A stretch of 8,075 bases of DNA from Crocinitomicaceae bacterium. GTDB taxonomy: Bacteria; Bacteroidota; Bacteroidia; Flavobacteriales_D; Crocinitomicaceae. The notes beneath the pieces are model-generated. The model saw nothing but the letters and a program-made list of their open reading frames with translations, made no database searches and was not told the DNA's origin. Position numbers and translations under genes: made by a program. Location of the stretch: assembly GCA_002696025.1 (NCBI GenBank), contig NZQU01000038.1, positions 1 through 8,075 of the forward strand, read 5' to 3'. Shown here one piece after another: positions 1 to 7,337 of this stretch (the first letter of the stretch is position 1; each line of letters opens with the position of its first letter).

Positions 1-880
1 ATAATTCATAATCTTCGCCACCATTCAGAGCACAGGTATTGTGATCAAGATTAAAATCCATGGCTGTTGAAACCGTTTTTGTATCAATCGGCATCTTCTC
101 AAGATAAACGACGCATCCTGTTTTACTTGATTTGCAAATATGAATAAGCTCAGACGCCAAACCATCTGAAATATCAATCATTGATGAAGGCTTGATATCT
201 AATTTATGCAATTGCTTGACAACATCAATACGCGCTTCCGGCTTTAATTGTCGCTGAATAACATAATCATGCCCATCTAAATCAGGTTGGATTGAAGGAT
301 TTTCTTCAAAAACAACTTTCTCTCTTTCTAATACTTGTAAGCCCATGTATGCAGATCCTAAATCTCCCGAAGCAACAATCAGATCATACTCTTTTGCTCC
401 TGACCTATATGTAATTTGTTCTTTCTTTGCACGCCCTAATACTGTGACATTTATTACCAATCCCGATAAAGATGAAGTTGTATCTCCTCCGACCAAATCA
501 ATATTATAAAACTCGCATGCTTCTTTAATGCCACTGTATAGTTCTTCAACAGCTTCTACAGAAAAACGATTAGAGACAGCAATAGATACTAGAATTTGCT
601 CAGGATTTGCATTCATAGCACATATATCTGAAACATTAACTGAAACAGCTTTATAACCTAATAAATTTAAAGGCACATAAGTCAAATTAAAGTGAACTCC
701 TTCAATAAGTGAGTCAGTAGATACAAGAATAGCTGATTCTTCAGAAGAATCTATAACAGCTGCATCATCACCAATTCCCAAAAGAGATGACTTATTAGAG
801 GTTTTAAATGTACTTGTAATGCGATTGATTAATTCAAACTCACCAAGTGCTTCTAATTCTGTTCTTTTTTGAGTATCCAT
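1..880 (-). CDS. thiL: Thiamine-monophosphate kinase ThiL (3' end missing)
   Basis: ThiL phosphorylates thiamine monophosphate to thiamine pyrophosphate with ATP, the last step of cofactor synthesis, in the cytoplasm. I translated 293 codons from the ATG at 880; the frame stays open and leaves the window at base 1, so the C-terminal part is missing. Visible family motifs: GIGDDAAV (residues 35-42), STDSLIEGVHF (54-64), the NVSD..AMNA segment (82-91; the family usually has AMGA), GGDT (131-134), the K-P-E-A-R segment (213-217), MIDISDGLASEL (234-245) and GGEDYE (287-292). These Asp-rich motifs bind Mg-ATP and substrate in the PurM-like fold. The N-terminus (R-T-E-L-E-A-L-G-E-F) fits the usual ThiL start, so ATG 880 is preferred; the ATG at 885 is in another frame. 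No Shine-Dalgarno is visible. It lies 45 bases downstream of tRNA-Gln on the same strand, with a terminator-like hairpin between them. Identification is firm. Confidence 0.95.
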   Translation of the reverse strand, partial: MDTQKRTELEALGEFELINRITSTFKTSNKSSLLGIGDDAAVIDSSEESAILVSTDSLIEGVHFNLTYVPLNLLGYKAVSVNVSDICAMNANPEQILVSIAVSNRFSVEAVEELYSGIKEACEFYNIDLVGGDTTSSLSGLVINVTVLGRAKKEQITYRSGAKEYDLIVASGDLGSAYMGLQVLEREKVVFEENPSIQPDLDGHDYVIQRQLKPEARIDVVKQLHKLDIKPSSMIDISDGLASELIHICKSSKTGCVVYLEKMPIDTKTVSTAMDFNLDHNTCALNGGEDYEL

Positions 881-885
881 GTCAT

Positions 886-924
886 AAAAATTAAAAAGAG
901 AGATAGCTTTCACCACCTCTCTTT
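886..924 (-). terminator. Intrinsic terminator-like hairpin after tRNA-Gln
   Basis: Read on the minus strand, AAAGAGAG (924-917) pairs perfectly with CTCTCTTT (902-895). The stem can be extended inward by GTGG/CTAT (916-913 with 906-903, two G-U pairs), leaving a UGAAAG loop. The hairpin runs straight into a T-rich tract, TTTTTAATTTTT (897-886). It begins one base after the tRNA discriminator position, so it most simply ends the tRNA transcript. It also ends five bases before the thiL ATG, so it could act as a leaky terminator or attenuator for thiL. The stem and tract are seen directly; activity is inferred. Confidence 0.7.
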
Positions 925-925
925 G

Positions 926-998
926 TTGACCCACCAGGGCTCGAACCTGGACTCTTCTGGACCAAAACCAGACGTGTTGCCAGTTACACCATGGGTCA
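926..998 (-). tRNA. tRNA-Gln (anticodon UUG)
   Basis: A complete cloverleaf folds by hand on the minus strand. The acceptor stem is TGACCCA (998-992) with TGGGTCA. Then come T8 and G9, D stem GTGT/ACAC with an eight-base loop containing GG, and G26. The anticodon stem is TCTGG/CCAGA around the loop TTTTGGT, giving anticodon TTG (glutamine). A five-base variable loop follows, then T arm CCAGG/CCTGG with loop TTCGAGC. The discriminator is A73 at base 926 and CCA is not encoded. The weak U1-A72 first pair is usual for tRNA-Gln. The gene decodes CAA, and CAG by wobble. Confidence 0.97.
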
Positions 999-1078
999 TT
1001 GTGGGGGCAAATTTAAAAACTTCTTTTTAATTTTAAAGGAAATTAAATATTAATAACAATATATATTTTAAATAAAAA
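999..1078. other. AT-rich spacer between mfd and tRNA-Gln
   Basis: Eighty bases separate the mfd stop from the tRNA 5' end. Apart from a GTGGGGGC patch (1001-1008 on the plus strand) the spacer is almost all A and T. It contains the -7 element of the tRNA promoter. Downstream of mfd, an A/T-only imperfect stem (around 1040-1072) could form, but it lacks GC pairs, so I do not call it a terminator; where mfd transcription ends is unclear. Confidence 0.5.
1008..1015 (-). promoter_or_regulatory. Bacteroidota -7 promoter element for tRNA-Gln
   Basis: The minus strand reads TAAATTTG (1015-1008), an exact match to the Bacteroidota housekeeping -7 consensus TANNTTTG. Transcription would start around 1001-1003, a few bases before the tRNA 5' end at 998, which is the expected geometry for a tRNA gene. 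No convincing -33 TTG is seen at the usual distance upstream. The promoter probably also feeds thiL through any readthrough of the hairpin after the tRNA. Confidence 0.65.
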
Positions 1079-4000
1079 TCAGGAAGAAAGCTTTTGAAGA
1101 CTTAAATATACCTCATTAATGTTATGTACAGAATCTAGTATAAGCCTTAATTTATCTCCTTTTTGAGCCAATCGACAAACATTATTTGAATGCTGAACCC
1201 TACTTAATAAGGTTCCAAAAACATCAGATTCATAAAAAGAAGATTGGGGATCTTCAATGAAAAAACCAACAAACTTATTAGATTTCAAAACGATTCTCTC
1301 CATTCCTAATTGTTTTGATAACCATCTTAATTTAAATGAAAGCAATAGCTCATCCACTTCTTTTGGCATTTTTCCAAATCTATCTTCTAGTTTATTTGAA
1401 AAATTTAATAAATCTTCTTCCTTCTTAAAATTGTCCATTTCTCTATACAAACTCAATCTTTCAGTTACGTTATTCACATAAGTGTCGGGGATCCTTACTT
1501 CTTGATCTGTTTCAAATACACAATCATTAGACTGTTCAATAAAGTTATCTGTTTCTCTTTCTTTAAATAGTTCCTTGAATTCATTTTCCTTAAGTTCTTT
1601 CATCGTTTCATTAAGGATTTTTTGATACATTTCAAATCCTATTTCAGCAATAAAACCACTTTGTTCTGCTCCAAGTAAATTTCCAGCTCCTCTTATATCA
1701 AGATCTTTCATGGCAATATTAAATCCAGATCCTAAATCAGAAAATTGCACCAATGCTTCTAGTCTTTTTCTAGAATCGGTACTTAATAAACTAAATTTTG
1801 GAGCAATTAGAAAACAATATCCTTTTTTATTGCTTCTTCCTACCCTGCCCCTTAGTTGATGCAAATCGCTAAGCCCAAATTTATGCGCCTCATTAATTAT
1901 AATTGTATTTGCGTTTGGTATATCTATTCCAGATTCAATTATAGTGGTTGCAATTAAAACATCAAATTCTCCCTCTATAAATCCCATCATTGCCTTTTCA
2001 AGATCTTTTCCTGGCATTTGTCCATGTCCAACCCCTACTCTAACTCCAGGGCATAACCTTTGGATCATTGCTGAAATCTCTCCAATATTTACAAGCCTAT
2101 TGTTAACAAAAAAGACCTGCCCCCCTCTTGAAACCTCATATCTTATTGCCTCTTGAAGCACCTCTTCATTAAATGAAATGATTTCGGTTCTTACTGGCTG
2201 TCGATTAGGGGGAGGCGTATTTATGATGCTAAGATCTCTTGCTCCCATTAAAGAAAACTGAAGTGTTCTTGGTATAGGAGTTGCTGTTAATGTTAATGTA
2301 TCAACTGTTTCTCTCAATGTTTTTAATTTATCCTTAACAGAAACACCAAATTTTTGTTCTTCATCAATTATGATTAAACCTAAATCCTTAAAAACAACTC
2401 GCTTAGAAGCAATTGCATGCGTTCCTATTAAAATATCAATTTTACCATCCTTTAAATCACTTAAAGTTTGAGTTACCTGCTTAGCCGTTTTAAATCTATT
2501 AAGATAAGCTACATTACAAGGGAAATCTTCTAGCCTCTTTTTAAAGCTATAGAAGTGCTGCAAAGACAATAAGGTTGTTGGAACTAAGACTGCTACCTGT
2601 TTGCTATCTGCAACAGCTTTAAAAGCAGCTCTAATAGCAATTTCAGTCTTACCAAAACCAACATCGCCACAAATAAGACGGTCCATTGGCATTGCCGATT
2701 CCATATCTTTTTTAAACGATAAAGTTGCCTTAAGTTGATCAGGGGTGTCCTCATACATAAATGATGCCTCCAATTCATTTTGAAGATAAGAATCTGGAGA
2801 AAAAGAAAAGCCTGGCTTGCCTTTTCTTTTGGCGTATAATTTAGTTAAATCAAATGCCAGTTCTTTTAACTTGCTTTTGGTTTTCTTCTTTAAGTTAGAC
2901 CATGCAGGAGATCCCAATTTATTTAATTTGGGTTCTGTTCCTTCTTTCCCTGAGAATCTTGAAATTCTATGCAGAGAATGAATCCCAACATACAGCACAT
3001 CACTGTCTTTGTATAACAAACGAACCGCTTCCTGTGGGTTTCCGTTAACATCTATTGTTTCTAATCCAGAGAAACGCCCAACACCATGGTCTATATGCGT
3101 TACAAAGTCGCCTTTCTGTAAATTATAGATTTCTTTTAGTGTGATTGATTGTTTAGACTCTTTAAAACCTTCTTTTAATCTATATCTATGGTAACGATTA
3201 AAAATCTGATGATCTGTATAGCAAACAATCTTGGCATTATTTGAATAAAAGCCATCATTAATGGATATATTGATTGGACAAAAAATTTCCTCTTGTCCTG
3301 CGTCATTTAATATTTGAAATAAACGTTCGGTTTGCTTGGGTTGATTAGAGAAAATATAAGTCTTCTTTCCTTTTTTTATATGTGAATTCAAGTCTTTTAT
3401 TAAAACATCAAAATCTTTATTAAATGTTGGTTGTGGTTTGAAATCAAATGTAACAACAGCTTTTTTAGAAGAGCTATATTCTGGTCCAAACTCAACAATC
3501 CTCATTTCAGACAACTGTTTTTTAACACTCTCTGAATTTAAATAACGCTTTAATATATTTTCATTTTCTGTTATTAAATCATCATCATTTTTAATCGAAT
3601 TATTGATTTTTGAAAAATGATTTTCAATATACTCTAAAAATGAACTTTCTGAAGAACACCATACAATCGTATCATTACCCAATAAAGAAAAAATAGATTG
3701 CACCGCATTTTCTTCAATTGCTTTATTAATATTGGGAGTAATATTACAAAAATCATGTTTGGATTTAGACAACTGACTAGCAGGGTCAAAAGATCTTATT
3801 GAATCAACTTCTTCTCCAAACAATTCTATTCTATATGGCAAATCATTTCCAAAAGAAAAAATATCTACGATACCTCCTCTAATTGAAAATTGTCCAGGTT
3901 CATATACAAAATCAACTATTTCAAACTTATTTTCAATTAGTAAATCTTTGAAAAAGTCAACAGAGTAACACACTCCTTTTTGAATGGTTAATATTTTGTC

Positions 4001-4417
4001 ATTTAACTCTTTTCTTTTAGGTACTTTTTCACATAATGCATCAGGATAACTTACCACCCATGTTTGTTTTCCAAGTGCACACCTTTCAAAAACCTCTGTT
4101 CTTGAAATGGCATCTATATTTTCAATTTTATTTTTATCGTGTGATTTATCTTTTGATTCAGGAAAAAAGAAAATGTGTTTTGATTTTTCATTTATGGATT
4201 CTAAATCATTAAAGAAATAAGCCGCATCTTCTTTATCTGGAAGAATAAACAAGTGATTGTTATGATGAGTTTTAGCGATGCTACTTATACAAAAAGCTTT
4301 AGATGAACCAGAAAGTCCTTTCCATTGAATTTTGGTTGGTTTTTTAGACAAAAGCTGCTTGCTTTTCTCAATTTGAGGAAGTGAAGCAAAAAGTGAATTT
4401 AAAACTGTAAGGTTCAT
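1079..4417 (-). CDS. mfd: Transcription-repair coupling factor Mfd
   Basis: Mfd is a DNA translocase that recognises RNA polymerase stalled at a lesion, pushes it off and recruits UvrA for nucleotide excision repair. The product has 1112 residues, a normal family length. Order of parts: UvrB-like N-terminal module with a degenerate P-loop (GLSGSSKA, 34-41) and the segment EPGQFSIRGGIVDIF (173-187); the RNA-polymerase-interacting CarD-like domain around 430-490 (KGDFVTHIDHGVGRF, 435-449); a Lys-rich relay helix (about 508-532); and the RecG-like translocase. In the translocase, Walker A is GDVGFGKT (584-591), motif II is DEEQ (685-688), motif III is TATPIPRT (711-718) and motif VI is GRVGR (857-861). 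The translocation hairpin region (GAGNLLGAEQSGF..EIGFEMY) covers about 910-931, and the C-terminal autoinhibitory domain about 975-1105. Catalytic motifs look intact. The start ATG lies 19 bases after the pfp stop, so the two are probably co-transcribed. Confidence 0.98.
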   Translation of the reverse strand: MNLTVLNSLFASLPQIEKSKQLLSKKPTKIQWKGLSGSSKAFCISSIAKTHHNNHLFILPDKEDAAYFFNDLESINEKSKHIFFFPESKDKSHDKNKIENIDAISRTEVFERCALGKQTWVVSYPDALCEKVPKRKELNDKILTIQKGVCYSVDFFKDLLIENKFEIVDFVYEPGQFSIRGGIVDIFSFGNDLPYRIELFGEEVDSIRSFDPASQLSKSKHDFCNITPNINKAIEENAVQSIFSLLGNDTIVWCSSESSFLEYIENHFSKINNSIKNDDDLITENENILKRYLNSESVKKQLSEMRIVEFGPEYSSSKKAVVTFDFKPQPTFNKDFDVLIKDLNSHIKKGKKTYIFSNQPKQTERLFQILNDAGQEEIFCPINISINDGFYSNNAKIVCYTDHQIFNRYHRYRLKEGFKESKQSITLKEIYNLQKGDFVTHIDHGVGRFSGLETIDVNGNPQEAVRLLYKDSDVLYVGIHSLHRISRFSGKEGTEPKLNKLGSPAWSNLKKKTKSKLKELAFDLTKLYAKRKGKPGFSFSPDSYLQNELEASFMYEDTPDQLKATLSFKKDMESAMPMDRLICGDVGFGKTEIAIRAAFKAVADSKQVAVLVPTTLLSLQHFYSFKKRLEDFPCNVAYLNRFKTAKQVTQTLSDLKDGKIDILIGTHAIASKRVVFKDLGLIIIDEEQKFGVSVKDKLKTLRETVDTLTLTATPIPRTLQFSLMGARDLSIINTPPPNRQPVRTEIISFNEEVLQEAIRYEVSRGGQVFFVNNRLVNIGEISAMIQRLCPGVRVGVGHGQMPGKDLEKAMMGFIEGEFDVLIATTIIESGIDIPNANTIIINEAHKFGLSDLHQLRGRVGRSNKKGYCFLIAPKFSLLSTDSRKRLEALVQFSDLGSGFNIAMKDLDIRGAGNLLGAEQSGFIAEIGFEMYQKILNETMKELKENEFKELFKERETDNFIEQSNDCVFETDQEVRIPDTYVNNVTERLSLYREMDNFKKEEDLLNFSNKLEDRFGKMPKEVDELLLSFKLRWLSKQLGMERIVLKSNKFVGFFIEDPQSSFYESDVFGTLLSRVQHSNNVCRLAQKGDKLRLILDSVHNINEVYLSLQKLSS

Positions 4418-4436
4418 TTAAATCTTTAGTACTAAA

Positions 4437-5627
4437 TTAAACCTGCTCTATATCAATTAACATTTGCTGAAACCATTCTTCTTTATGATCAAATGGTTTA
4501 CCTCCTTTAATTCTTTTAAAATCAACACAGCTTAATTTAGATGCATTGTCTTCATCTTTACCAATCACACCACTTATGGAATTCATTGCCGATTCAATTG
4601 CCATCTCCACACTTCTGAAAATGAGATCTAAATCTTCTTTATTGGATGCTGCTGAACGCGCAAAATAACCACTTTTTTGGACCAATACTTTTTCAGCATT
4701 GATGTTTTTAGCAAATTTTTTAGCGAACCAATTACCCGGGTTTATCTCGTCTAATCTCACATGACCAAAAGCATCTCGATTAATTTGCTCTCCATTGTTT
4801 TTCATGTCTTCAATGATTGAATCTAATCCGGCACCTTCACTAAGAAATATATTTACACAATCATTTTCATCCATAACTTTCCTAAGCCTATTCATCTCTT
4901 TATCAAGATCTATTTCCATTTCAGGAACATAAACAGCGTGAACATCCCATCTTTTTTTTGAGACCAAAAGATCATCTAAAAAACTTTTAGATTGAAGACC
5001 TTTTCTGTATTCATAAGCTGATTTTGCGGTTAACCAACCACAATTACGCCCCATAACCTCGTGTATAATAAATTGTCTTGAGCTTGTTGTGTTTTCATTT
5101 ACAATATTGTTAAAAAACAAAGCAGATTGTTCTGCCGCAGTTGATGCTCCAAGTGTTTGACTCAGAGGATAAACATCATTATCAATTGTTTTAGGCAAAC
5201 CTACAACCGTTAAATTATAATTGTTTTCGGATAAGTAAGAAACCAAATCAGCTGCTGTTGTATTTGTATCATCTCCTCCTATTGTATGGAGAATATCTAT
5301 TTTATCTTTAATTAATTGTTTCGCTGCAACTTCTAAAGGAACTTGACCTTCTTTTATATAGCCTTTTTTTATACAGTCAGATATATTTGTCAACTTAACC
5401 CTACTATTACCTATAGGAGAACCTCCAAATTCATATAAATTTTTTGCTTTCTTTCTTGATTCTAAAGACACATCAATAGAATCTCCAAGGAGCAAACCTT
5501 TATATCCATTTTTATATGCAATCATTTCTATTGATGGGTCTTTTTCATTATACTTCAATATGAAATGACCAAGGGAAGATGATAAACAAGGAGCAATACC
5601 TCCTGCTGTTAAAAATGCCACTCTCAT
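4437..5627 (-). CDS. pfp: Pyrophosphate-dependent 6-phosphofructokinase
   Basis: This enzyme phosphorylates fructose 6-phosphate to fructose 1,6-bisphosphate with pyrophosphate rather than ATP, a reversible step usable in glycolysis or gluconeogenesis. The product has 396 residues, close to the roughly 400-residue bacterial PPi-PFK type and longer than the about 320-residue ATP-PFK. The phosphoryl-donor signature is GGDD (117-120), where ATP enzymes have GGDG, and it is joined by PKTIDND (145-151), whose Lys is typical of PPi users; D149 in TIDND is the expected catalytic base. The sugar-phosphate binding segment is MGRNCGW (192-198). The N-terminal MRVAFLTAGG is the expected first strand and supports ATG 5627. 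No clear Shine-Dalgarno is present. It is the first gene of the minus-strand run and precedes mfd by 19 bases; no functional link to mfd is evident. PPi specificity is inferred from motifs and is quite secure. Confidence 0.94.
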   Translation of the reverse strand: MRVAFLTAGGIAPCLSSSLGHFILKYNEKDPSIEMIAYKNGYKGLLLGDSIDVSLESRKKAKNLYEFGGSPIGNSRVKLTNISDCIKKGYIKEGQVPLEVAAKQLIKDKIDILHTIGGDDTNTTAADLVSYLSENNYNLTVVGLPKTIDNDVYPLSQTLGASTAAEQSALFFNNIVNENTTSSRQFIIHEVMGRNCGWLTAKSAYEYRKGLQSKSFLDDLLVSKKRWDVHAVYVPEMEIDLDKEMNRLRKVMDENDCVNIFLSEGAGLDSIIEDMKNNGEQINRDAFGHVRLDEINPGNWFAKKFAKNINAEKVLVQKSGYFARSAASNKEDLDLIFRSVEMAIESAMNSISGVIGKDEDNASKLSCVDFKRIKGGKPFDHKEEWFQQMLIDIEQV

Positions 5628-5658
5628 CAGCTAATAATTTATTTTAGTTAATACAACA

Positions 5659-5666
5659 CAAATATC
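5659..5666 (-). promoter_or_regulatory. Weak -7 promoter candidate for pfp-mfd
   Basis: The minus strand reads GATATTTG (5666-5659), seven of eight positions compared with TANNTTTG (the leading T is missing). Transcription would start near 5652, giving a leader of about 25 bases before the pfp ATG at 5627. I find no TTG at the normal -33 distance, so this is only the best candidate in the region. Confidence 0.3.
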
Positions 5667-5722
5667 GTAAAAGCCATTTGATTATTCTTTAATTAAGAAA
5701 AAGAAAAGGAAAATAAAGAGTT

Positions 5723-5753
5723 TGATTACCTTTACATACTGCTGTACTAATCA
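5723..5753. repeat. Inverted repeat in the divergent promoter region
   Basis: TGATTA (5723-5728) and its exact reverse complement TAATCA (5748-5753) flank a 19-base centre. The centre holds a smaller nested pair, TAC (5737-5739) and GTA (5744-5746), although the two pairs are not concentric. The right arm directly touches the -7 element at 5754, and the repeat covers the -35 region, so a regulator bound here could control the plus-strand genes. The repeat is short and could be chance in AT-rich DNA. Confidence 0.35.
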
Positions 5754-5761
5754 TAAATTTG
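5731..5761 (+). promoter_or_regulatory. Promoter of the plus-strand gene cluster
   Basis: TAAATTTG (5754-5761) matches the Bacteroidota -7 consensus TANNTTTG exactly. TTTACA (5731-5736) lies 17 bases upstream and may serve as a poor upstream element; a TTTG at 5721-5724 is too far away. Transcription would start near 5767, leaving a leader of about 50 bases before the ATG at 5817. It should drive the three plus-strand genes, which are separated by gaps of only 3-6 bases. Confidence 0.6.
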
Positions 5762-5769
5762 TTTTTTCA

Positions 5770-5811
5770 ATGCACGAATTAATAATGATAAAAGATAATA
5801 GAAACAAATAA
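5770..5811 (+). other. Possible 13-codon leader mini-ORF
   Basis: An ATG at 5770 opens a 13-codon frame (MHELIMIKDNRNK) that ends with TAA at 5809-5811, five bases before the ATG of the membrane-protein gene. It lies just after the predicted transcription start. No ribosome-binding site is apparent and the peptide resembles nothing I recognise. It may be a chance frame, or a leader whose translation feeds ribosomes into the next start. Confidence 0.15.
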
Positions 5812-5816
5812 TCCCA

Positions 5817-6821
5817 ATGCTTAAAAAAATTGTTTTATTCTTTGTAAAGACAATACTTCCCATTTTTTTAGGGATTTATTTGTTTTGGTATTTCTTTGAC
5901 AATATGAAAGAGGATGAAATAAACTTATTCTATTTAACCATGAAAGAAGCCGATTACTTTTGGATCATTCTTTCTTTGATTCTTGGTTTTGCCGCATTTG
6001 TTTCTAGAGCTTATCGTTGGAAATATTTACTAGAACCCATTGGGTATAAATCAAAGTCTATCAATCGATTTCACGCAACAATGATTGGTTACCTTGTTAA
6101 TTTAACCATTCCAAGAGCAGGTGAAGCATCTAGAGCTGCTATGTTATATAGATCTGATGGTGTCCCATTTACAAAAAGCTTTGGCACTATTATCACCGAA
6201 CGAATTATTGACCTTAGTATTCTAGGCTCATTTACATTGTTTACTTTAATATGGGCCTCTGATGATTTTTATGAAATTAAAAACCAAATTGAAATGAAGT
6301 TTGGAGCCGATAATTCAAATGGAATTAGCTGGCTTGGAATCTGTTTTATCATCCTTTTTAGTTTTTTGATAGGACTTTTAATAACAAACAAAAAATTTAG
6401 AAACCGAATCATTTCTATTGTTAAAGACTTATCCTCTGGAGTGTTTTCAATTTTTAAAACTCAAAAACCAATACCTTTTATTGCTCACACTGTTTTTATT
6501 TGGTCTTGTTATGTAGTCATGTTCATGCTGCCTTTTTATTCACTTGACACAACTGCTGAGTTGCCTCTTAAATGCATGTTTATTGGTTTTATTGCAGGTG
6601 CCTTGGGAATGACTTTTACAAATAGTGGGGTTGGTAGTTATCCTATTTTAGTAGGATTGGTCGTTGCATTTTATTTAAATAGAGATAACAACACAGATGC
6701 TACAGCGATAGGAAATGCATTAGGGCTTCTAATTTGGGCTTCACAAACATTTGTGATGGCATTTTTAGGACTATTTTCATTAGTTTTATTACCCAAGAAT
6801 TATTCAAAAAAAAGTAAATAA
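5817..6821 (+). CDS. Flippase-like membrane protein, LPG synthase TM / UPF0104 family
   Basis: The product is a 334-residue polytopic inner-membrane protein. Hydrophobic segments fall near residues 4-27, 48-65, 85-98, 130-147, 170-190, 219-241, 252-286 (probably two) and 298-326. The family-typical pieces are an Arg in S-R-A-Y-R-W (63-68), NLTIPRAGEASRA (95-107), TERIIDL (127-133) and the Gly-rich segment TNSGVGSYPILVG (268-280). This fold is shared with the flippase part of MprF and with glycolipid-related membrane proteins, so a role in handling lipids or lipid-linked glycans is plausible, but the substrate is unknown. There is no soluble synthase domain. It is first in a compact run with rfaE2 six bases downstream, which hints at an envelope role. 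The ATG at 5817 gives a sensible short cytoplasmic start before the first membrane helix. Confidence 0.88.
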   Translation: MLKKIVLFFVKTILPIFLGIYLFWYFFDNMKEDEINLFYLTMKEADYFWIILSLILGFAAFVSRAYRWKYLLEPIGYKSKSINRFHATMIGYLVNLTIPRAGEASRAAMLYRSDGVPFTKSFGTIITERIIDLSILGSFTLFTLIWASDDFYEIKNQIEMKFGADNSNGISWLGICFIILFSFLIGLLITNKKFRNRIISIVKDLSSGVFSIFKTQKPIPFIAHTVFIWSCYVVMFMLPFYSLDTTAELPLKCMFIGFIAGALGMTFTNSGVGSYPILVGLVVAFYLNRDNNTDATAIGNALGLLIWASQTFVMAFLGLFSLVLLPKNYSKKSK

Positions 6822-6827
6822 ATTATT

Positions 6828-7334
6828 GTGTCTTTTAACGAAAAAATAGTTTCTCTATCAATTGGTCATCAAACAATCACCAATTGGAAGGAAAAAGGAG
6901 AGACCGTTGTTTTTACAAATGGTTGCTTTGACATTCTTCATGTTGGACATGTGTCTTATCTTTCTCAAGCTGCTAAACTGGGAAGTAAATTGATTGTTGG
7001 TATCAATTCTGACCAATCTGTTAAAAGACTAGAAAAGGGTAGCAATCGCCCCATCAATACTCAAGACTCGAGAGCCATTTTATTGGCCGCACTAGAATTT
7101 ATTGACATGGTAATTGTATTTGATACAGATACCCCATTAGAAATGATTGAAAGCCTCAACCCGAATGTTTTAGTTAAGGGTGGAGATTATGATGCTCTTG
7201 AAACAGATCCTGATTCAAAAAAATATATTGTTGGTTCATCATATGTTTTAAAAAATGGCGGAAAAGTATCGACTATTGATCTAGTCGATGGATTTTCAAC
7301 AACATCCATTATTGATAAAATGAAAAATGATTAA
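6828..7334 (+). CDS. rfaE2: D-glycero-beta-D-manno-heptose 1-phosphate adenylyltransferase
   Basis: The enzyme joins ATP and heptose 1-phosphate to give ADP-heptose, the precursor of the LPS inner-core heptose, in the cytoplasm. The 168-residue protein is the stand-alone equivalent of the C-terminal domain of E. coli HldE. Nucleotidyltransferase marks: NGCFDILHVGHVSYL (31-45) with the HxGH catalytic motif at 38-41, NSDQSVKRL (60-68), RPIN (74-77), LVKGGDY (115-121) and the closing GFSTTSII (155-162), where E. coli HldE has DGCSTTNII. There is no kinase domain in this frame or next to it, so a separate HldA-type kinase would be encoded elsewhere. The start is GTG at 6828, six bases after the previous stop; no in-frame ATG gives the full N-terminus. 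It is probably co-transcribed with both neighbours. A related cytidylyltransferase is less likely given the closeness to HldE. Confidence 0.9.
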   Translation: MSFNEKIVSLSIGHQTITNWKEKGETVVFTNGCFDILHVGHVSYLSQAAKLGSKLIVGINSDQSVKRLEKGSNRPINTQDSRAILLAALEFIDMVIVFDTDTPLEMIESLNPNVLVKGGDYDALETDPDSKKYIVGSSYVLKNGGKVSTIDLVDGFSTTSIIDKMKND

Positions 7335-7337
7335 TTA

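Noticed and set aside
1010..1037. Imperfect inverted repeat of A and T runs upstream of tRNA-Gln
   Set aside because: The arms are homopolymer-like with one unpaired base and overlap the promoter element; simple composition explains them.
1040..1072. A/T-only imperfect inverted repeat after mfd as a terminator
   Set aside because: The stem has a bulge and no GC pairs, so it would be too weak, and such repeats are expected by chance in DNA this AT-rich.
1257..1481. Plus-strand open frame of 74 codons inside mfd
   Set aside because: It lies fully antisense to the well-supported mfd gene, its peptide is low in complexity (Ser/Asn/Leu-rich) and it shows no family features; a shadow of mfd.
1944..2156. 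Plus-strand open frame of 70 codons inside mfd
   Set aside because: It is antisense to the conserved translocase motifs of mfd and has no recognisable domain.
2593..2778. Minus-strand open frame of 61 codons in another frame of mfd
   Set aside because: It overlaps the Walker A region of mfd in a shifted frame and is explained by mfd coding constraints.
5721..5724. TTTG as the -33 element of the plus-strand promoter
   Set aside because: It lies 29 bases before the -7 element, longer than the usual Bacteroidota spacing of about 17-23 bases.
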